Shown here one piece after another: positions 6,285 through 8,352 of a stretch of 8,352 nucleotides of DNA. A program made the translations under genes and the position numbers. This DNA is from Promethearchaeota archaeon (GTDB lineage: Archaea; Asgardarchaeota; Lokiarchaeia; Sigynarchaeales; SOKP01): NCBI GenBank assembly GCA_014729315.1, contig WJKD01000913.1, positions 1 to 8,352 of the forward strand, in the 5' to 3' direction. Below the pieces are notes generated by a model. It did no database searches and was not told the origin of the DNA. It worked only from the letters and a program-made list of their open reading frames with translations. The stretch's first letter is position 1; each line of letters opens with the position of its first letter.

Positions 6285-7016
6285 TTAGGATCTATTTTTG
6301 TTATATTCTACTTTTTCAACAATTTTTTGAAAATTATCTTTAATAGCTGCGACAGAATCAAGGACAAAATCAGGTTCTAATTTTAACAATCGCTCCTTGG
6401 AAAATATTCCGGTTAAACATCCCACAGTCACAGCACCAACAGCCTTTCCCATCTTTATATCGCTTATCATATCTCCCACCATCACTATGTTTTTAAGTGG
6501 GACACCCATTAGTTCTGAGGCTTTTTTAATACTTTCAGGATGGGGTTTTAAGTTAGTAACATGGCTTCTCGTAATTATTCTACCTTCAAATTTTTCATAA
6601 AATTCTGGAAATTTTGTTAGTCTATCATCTACTTCTCCAGCTGAGGATGTCGTTGCTATTGCGAATTCAAAATCGTTTTGTTCGAGAAAGTCTATTAATT
6701 CTTTGGCACCGTCAAAAATTTTAATCTTTTTTATCTCTCTTTTAAAAATTTTATCAGAAAGCTTTAACGCTTTAATTCTTTGAAAGAACGATAAGCCAAG
6801 TATTTTAAAAATTTCAGTGAGTAGTTTTCTTCCCAGATTTTTTCTGTTTTCACCGTGCATAATCTCATAGATGAGTTTATCAATCTTTTCTTCTTGTTCT
6901 TCGGTCGTAGTTATGTTAAAAGTGTTATATACTTCCTTCTCAATGATACCAAATACTTCAGTACTGTTGATTAATGTTCCATCGAGATCAAAAACAAATC
7001 CTATTTTATCTTTCAT
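6285..7016 (-). CDS. HAD-superfamily phosphatase (subfamily I, phosphoglycolate-phosphatase-like)
   Basis: Cytoplasmic phosphohydrolase using an aspartyl-phosphate intermediate and Mg2+. All four HAD motifs are present (numbered from the ATG at 7016): FDLDGTL at 9-15 with nucleophile Asp10 and acid/base Asp12; ATTSS at 121-125; Lys157 in LKPHPES; and GDMISD at 181-186 with Asp182 and Asp186. The helical stretch between motifs I and II (about 17-100) is a C1-type cap, as in phosphoglycolate phosphatases and beta-phosphoglucomutases. The length of 243 residues is normal. An in-frame TTG at 7028 would add four residues, but the TATA box at 7039-7044 lies 26 nt before the ATG and only 14 nt before that TTG, so transcription should begin at the ATG itself and the message is leaderless. 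The substrate cannot be read from sequence. It is separated by 215 bp from the next gene and by 143 bp from the previous one, so it is probably a single-gene unit. Confidence 0.9.
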   Translation of the reverse strand: MKDKIGFVFDLDGTLINSTEVFGIIEKEVYNTFNITTTEEQEEKIDKLIYEIMHGENRKNLGRKLLTEIFKILGLSFFQRIKALKLSDKIFKREIKKIKIFDGAKELIDFLEQNDFEFAIATTSSAGEVDDRLTKFPEFYEKFEGRIITRSHVTNLKPHPESIKKASELMGVPLKNIVMVGDMISDIKMGKAVGAVTVGCLTGIFSKERLLKLEPDFVLDSVAAIKDNFQKIVEKVEYNKNRS

Positions 7017-7037
7017 TTCATTGTTCAATAATTAATG

Positions 7038-7046
7038 ATTTATATT
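7038..7046 (-). promoter_or_regulatory. TATA box for the HAD phosphatase gene
   Basis: AATATAAAT on the - strand contains TATAAA centred at 7041-7042. A 26-nt spacing places the transcription start at 7015-7016, exactly on the A of the ATG. This argues for leaderless translation and against the upstream TTG as start. Confidence 0.55.
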
Positions 7047-7093
7047 AATTTTTTATGTTTATAGTCTAAATATTTCTTAAAATCCTTTATTTA

Positions 7094-7106
7094 AATAAAA
7101 AGAAAA
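7094..7106 (-). terminator. T-rich tract after the amidohydrolase-family gene
   Basis: The - strand reads CTTTTCTTTTTATTT, about 54 nt past the stop at 7160; a T5 run at 7129-7133 lies nearer the stop. Either could end the transcript before the HAD phosphatase promoter. No hairpin is visible. Confidence 0.3.
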
Positions 7107-7159
7107 GTCATTATTACGATAAATAGGTAAAAATTACTAATAATTGATTGGTTCTTTTC

Positions 7160-7927
7160 TTATTTTTTTGTAGAAGAGCTAATTTGATCAACAAGGACTA
7201 AGGCAAGTTCTTTTAATATCAGCCTCTTAAGAGATTTGTTATATATTCTGATTTGATCAGAAAACTCTATTTGGAGAGATTGGCTTCCTTCAATATTAGA
7301 AGCACCATATTTTTGGGTAATATATCCTCCTGTCAAAACATATTCGTCTCTTCTAGGATGACCAGGAGCTATGGGAACACCTATATTAAGGAAATGTTTT
7401 ATAATTCTTCCTCTTATATTTTTGTTTTTGTCTCTCTTCTTCAATTCTTGAACCGTAATAGATTTCAAATTATTTGTACCAAGCACAATTTCAACCTCTC
7501 TGTATCCTTCAGGTCGCTTATATTTCTCAAACCCGTGGATATCAATAAGTAAAGATTTTCCATAGGTCTTCAAATTAAATTTAATGAAGCTTTTGATCTT
7601 TTTATGATATTTTTTGTATATTTTCTTTGCTAATTTCGACTTTTTTAAATACGCCTTTTTCTTTGAGCGGTTTAAATCGATATTTCTTCTCGGGACATAC
7701 GAAAAAAGATAAGAGGGAGTCCAGGATTTCGAATGATTTTGTTCCGAAATATCTCCTATAAACTTAATGAGAAGTTTTGCAAGAGAAATAGTTGATTTGT
7801 CTACACCCATTATGCCGTCATTCCTTTTGGGGAGTTGAGGATATTCATGTTCGCCTCCATGAGGTACAGAAACAATCACCGGAAAATTTCCCCTTTTAAT
7901 TTCAAGAAAGTTTTCGATTTTCACCAT
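7160..7927 (-). CDS. N-formylglutamate amidohydrolase (HutG)-family protein
   Basis: Member of the N-formylglutamate amidohydrolase family of zinc-dependent hydrolases. Numbered from the ATG at 7927 (255 residues): SVPHGG at 20-25 with His23, RRNIDLNR at 80-87, IDIHGF at 128-133 with His131, and LQIEFS at 218-223 with Glu221. These are the family's blocks in the right order. The segment after the DLNR motif (88-124) is unusually Lys-rich, though it keeps the family's IYxxYH pattern. The frame stays open 45 codons further upstream to 8062, but that hydrophobic extension overlaps the membrane-protein gene in another frame and precedes no motif, so I start at 7927. There is no SD; a T-rich TATA-like stretch at 7946-7958 would give a leaderless start. 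No histidine-degradation genes are nearby, so hydrolysis of formylglutamate itself is doubtful; another N-acyl amino acid or peptide is as likely. Confidence 0.8.
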   Translation of the reverse strand: MVKIENFLEIKRGNFPVIVSVPHGGEHEYPQLPKRNDGIMGVDKSTISLAKLLIKFIGDISEQNHSKSWTPSYLFSYVPRRNIDLNRSKKKAYLKKSKLAKKIYKKYHKKIKSFIKFNLKTYGKSLLIDIHGFEKYKRPEGYREVEIVLGTNNLKSITVQELKKRDKNKNIRGRIIKHFLNIGVPIAPGHPRRDEYVLTGGYITQKYGASNIEGSQSLQIEFSDQIRIYNKSLKRLILKELALVLVDQISSSTKK

Positions 7928-7936
7928 TATTAATGG

Positions 7937-7958
7937 AAAAAAGAGAAAATAAAAAAAA
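7937..7958 (-). terminator. T-rich tract between membrane-protein and amidohydrolase-family genes
   Basis: The - strand carries T8 (7958-7951) directly after the stop of the membrane-protein gene and T6 (7942-7937) just beyond. It may terminate that gene's transcript; its middle also resembles a TATA element at a suitable distance from the ATG at 7927, so the 32-bp gap could serve as both terminator and promoter. Confidence 0.35.
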
Positions 7959-7959
7959 T

Positions 7960-8352
7960 TTAGGATACCATTGGAGAGTTCATAAAAGTTAAGTAGCGCA
8001 AAATTAAAAACACTCCCAACCATAATGCAAATCCAATGAGTCCAAAGGTGTAATAGGGCCATATTTTATAATCCTTTTCGAAGATTATATGTGCAAATAA
8101 CCACGAGACCAAAGCTCCCACGATTCCGATTAGAACATCTGTTATGATATTTGCCCAGCTATCTAATCTTCCTTCGAATTTCCACCCAATTGCGTAAAAT
8201 AAAACATTTTCTAAAATTTCCCATACAATTAAACACGCAATAGTTAGAATAAAGACGAACATCAAGGAAAATAGCGGGATGTTATCTCTACTTTTAGGAA
8301 TAGTATAAAATAACGACCAAAATAAAAAAATCCCTATTCCCATGCAAATATG
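7960..8352 (-). CDS. VanZ-like small integral membrane protein, probably cut at its N-terminus by the window edge
   Basis: The frame is open to the right edge. The first visible ATG (8343) opens straight into a hydrophobic helix, and the three codons before it contain no stop, so the true start may lie outside. From that ATG 127 residues are seen with about four membrane segments: 1-15, 23-43, 62-86 and 95-117. The second ends in WEILEN (41-46) and the third begins DSWANIITDVLIGIVGA (61-77). This pairing of an acidic WExxE motif with an Asp-Asn-Asp helix and GxxGA resembles the VanZ-like and DUF2238/YjdF-type membrane protein families. Their biochemical role is mostly unknown; VanZ itself affects teicoplanin resistance in bacteria. 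It is the upstream neighbour of the amidohydrolase-family gene (32-bp gap), which may point to a shared unit. The family call is tentative; its nature as a membrane protein is clear. Confidence 0.65.
   Translation of the reverse strand, partial: HICMGIGIFLFWSLFYTIPKSRDNIPLFSLMFVFILTIACLIVWEILENVLFYAIGWKFEGRLDSWANIITDVLIGIVGALVSWLFAHIIFEKDYKIWPYYTFGLIGFALWLGVFLILRYLTFMNSPMVS

Noticed and set aside
7253..7552. 99-codon + strand frame antisense to the amidohydrolase-family gene
   Set aside because: The opposite strand carries the family motifs; this is a mirror of its codon use.
7928..8062. 45-codon hydrophobic N-terminal extension of the amidohydrolase-family protein
   Set aside because: It overlaps the membrane-protein gene in another frame, which explains its hydrophobicity, and the family's first motif begins only after the ATG at 7927.

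Overview
The window looks like part of an archaeal chromosome. It is AT-rich. Genes are preceded by TATA-like boxes about 26 nt upstream of likely transcription starts rather than by bacterial -35/-10 pairs. Some starts have a good Shine-Dalgarno (SD) sequence and others appear leaderless, and gene ends are followed by T-rich tracts. The gene content (tungsten-type aldehyde:ferredoxin oxidoreductase, iron alcohol dehydrogenase, archaeal-style ThyA) fits a strict anaerobe. An Asgard (Lokiarchaeia-like) source is my guess from overall style; nothing here proves it.

Layout: 1-148 may hold the 3' end of a Cys-containing reading frame running in from the left edge (weak). 149-410 is non-coding, with a small inverted repeat and the promoter of the only complete + strand gene, a thymidylate synthase (411-1424). 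All other genes lie on the - strand. Reading down that strand from the right edge they are: a VanZ-like membrane protein, probably cut by the edge (8352-7960); an N-formylglutamate-amidohydrolase-family protein (7927-7160); a HAD phosphatase (7016-6285); a 113-residue protein that looks like an internal duplication (6069-5728); a TatD-type metal hydrolase (5628-4870); an iron alcohol dehydrogenase (4674-3385); and an aldehyde:ferredoxin oxidoreductase (3360-1483), which converges on the thymidylate synthase.

How they work together: the clearest unit is the dehydrogenase-oxidoreductase pair, 24 bp apart, with one promoter ahead of the first gene and an SD ahead of each. Together they would interconvert alcohol, aldehyde and carboxylic acid, exchanging electrons with NAD(P)H and ferredoxin. 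The TatD and HAD genes each have their own TATA box and are probably separately transcribed. The VanZ-like and amidohydrolase-family genes are 32 bp apart and may be linked.

I found no CRISPR array, tRNA, rRNA, insertion sequence or defence system. No intergenic gap exceeds 300 bp. The items most worth a second look are the duplicated 113-residue protein, the extra ~70-residue segment inside the thymidylate synthase, and the alcohol/aldehyde redox operon.
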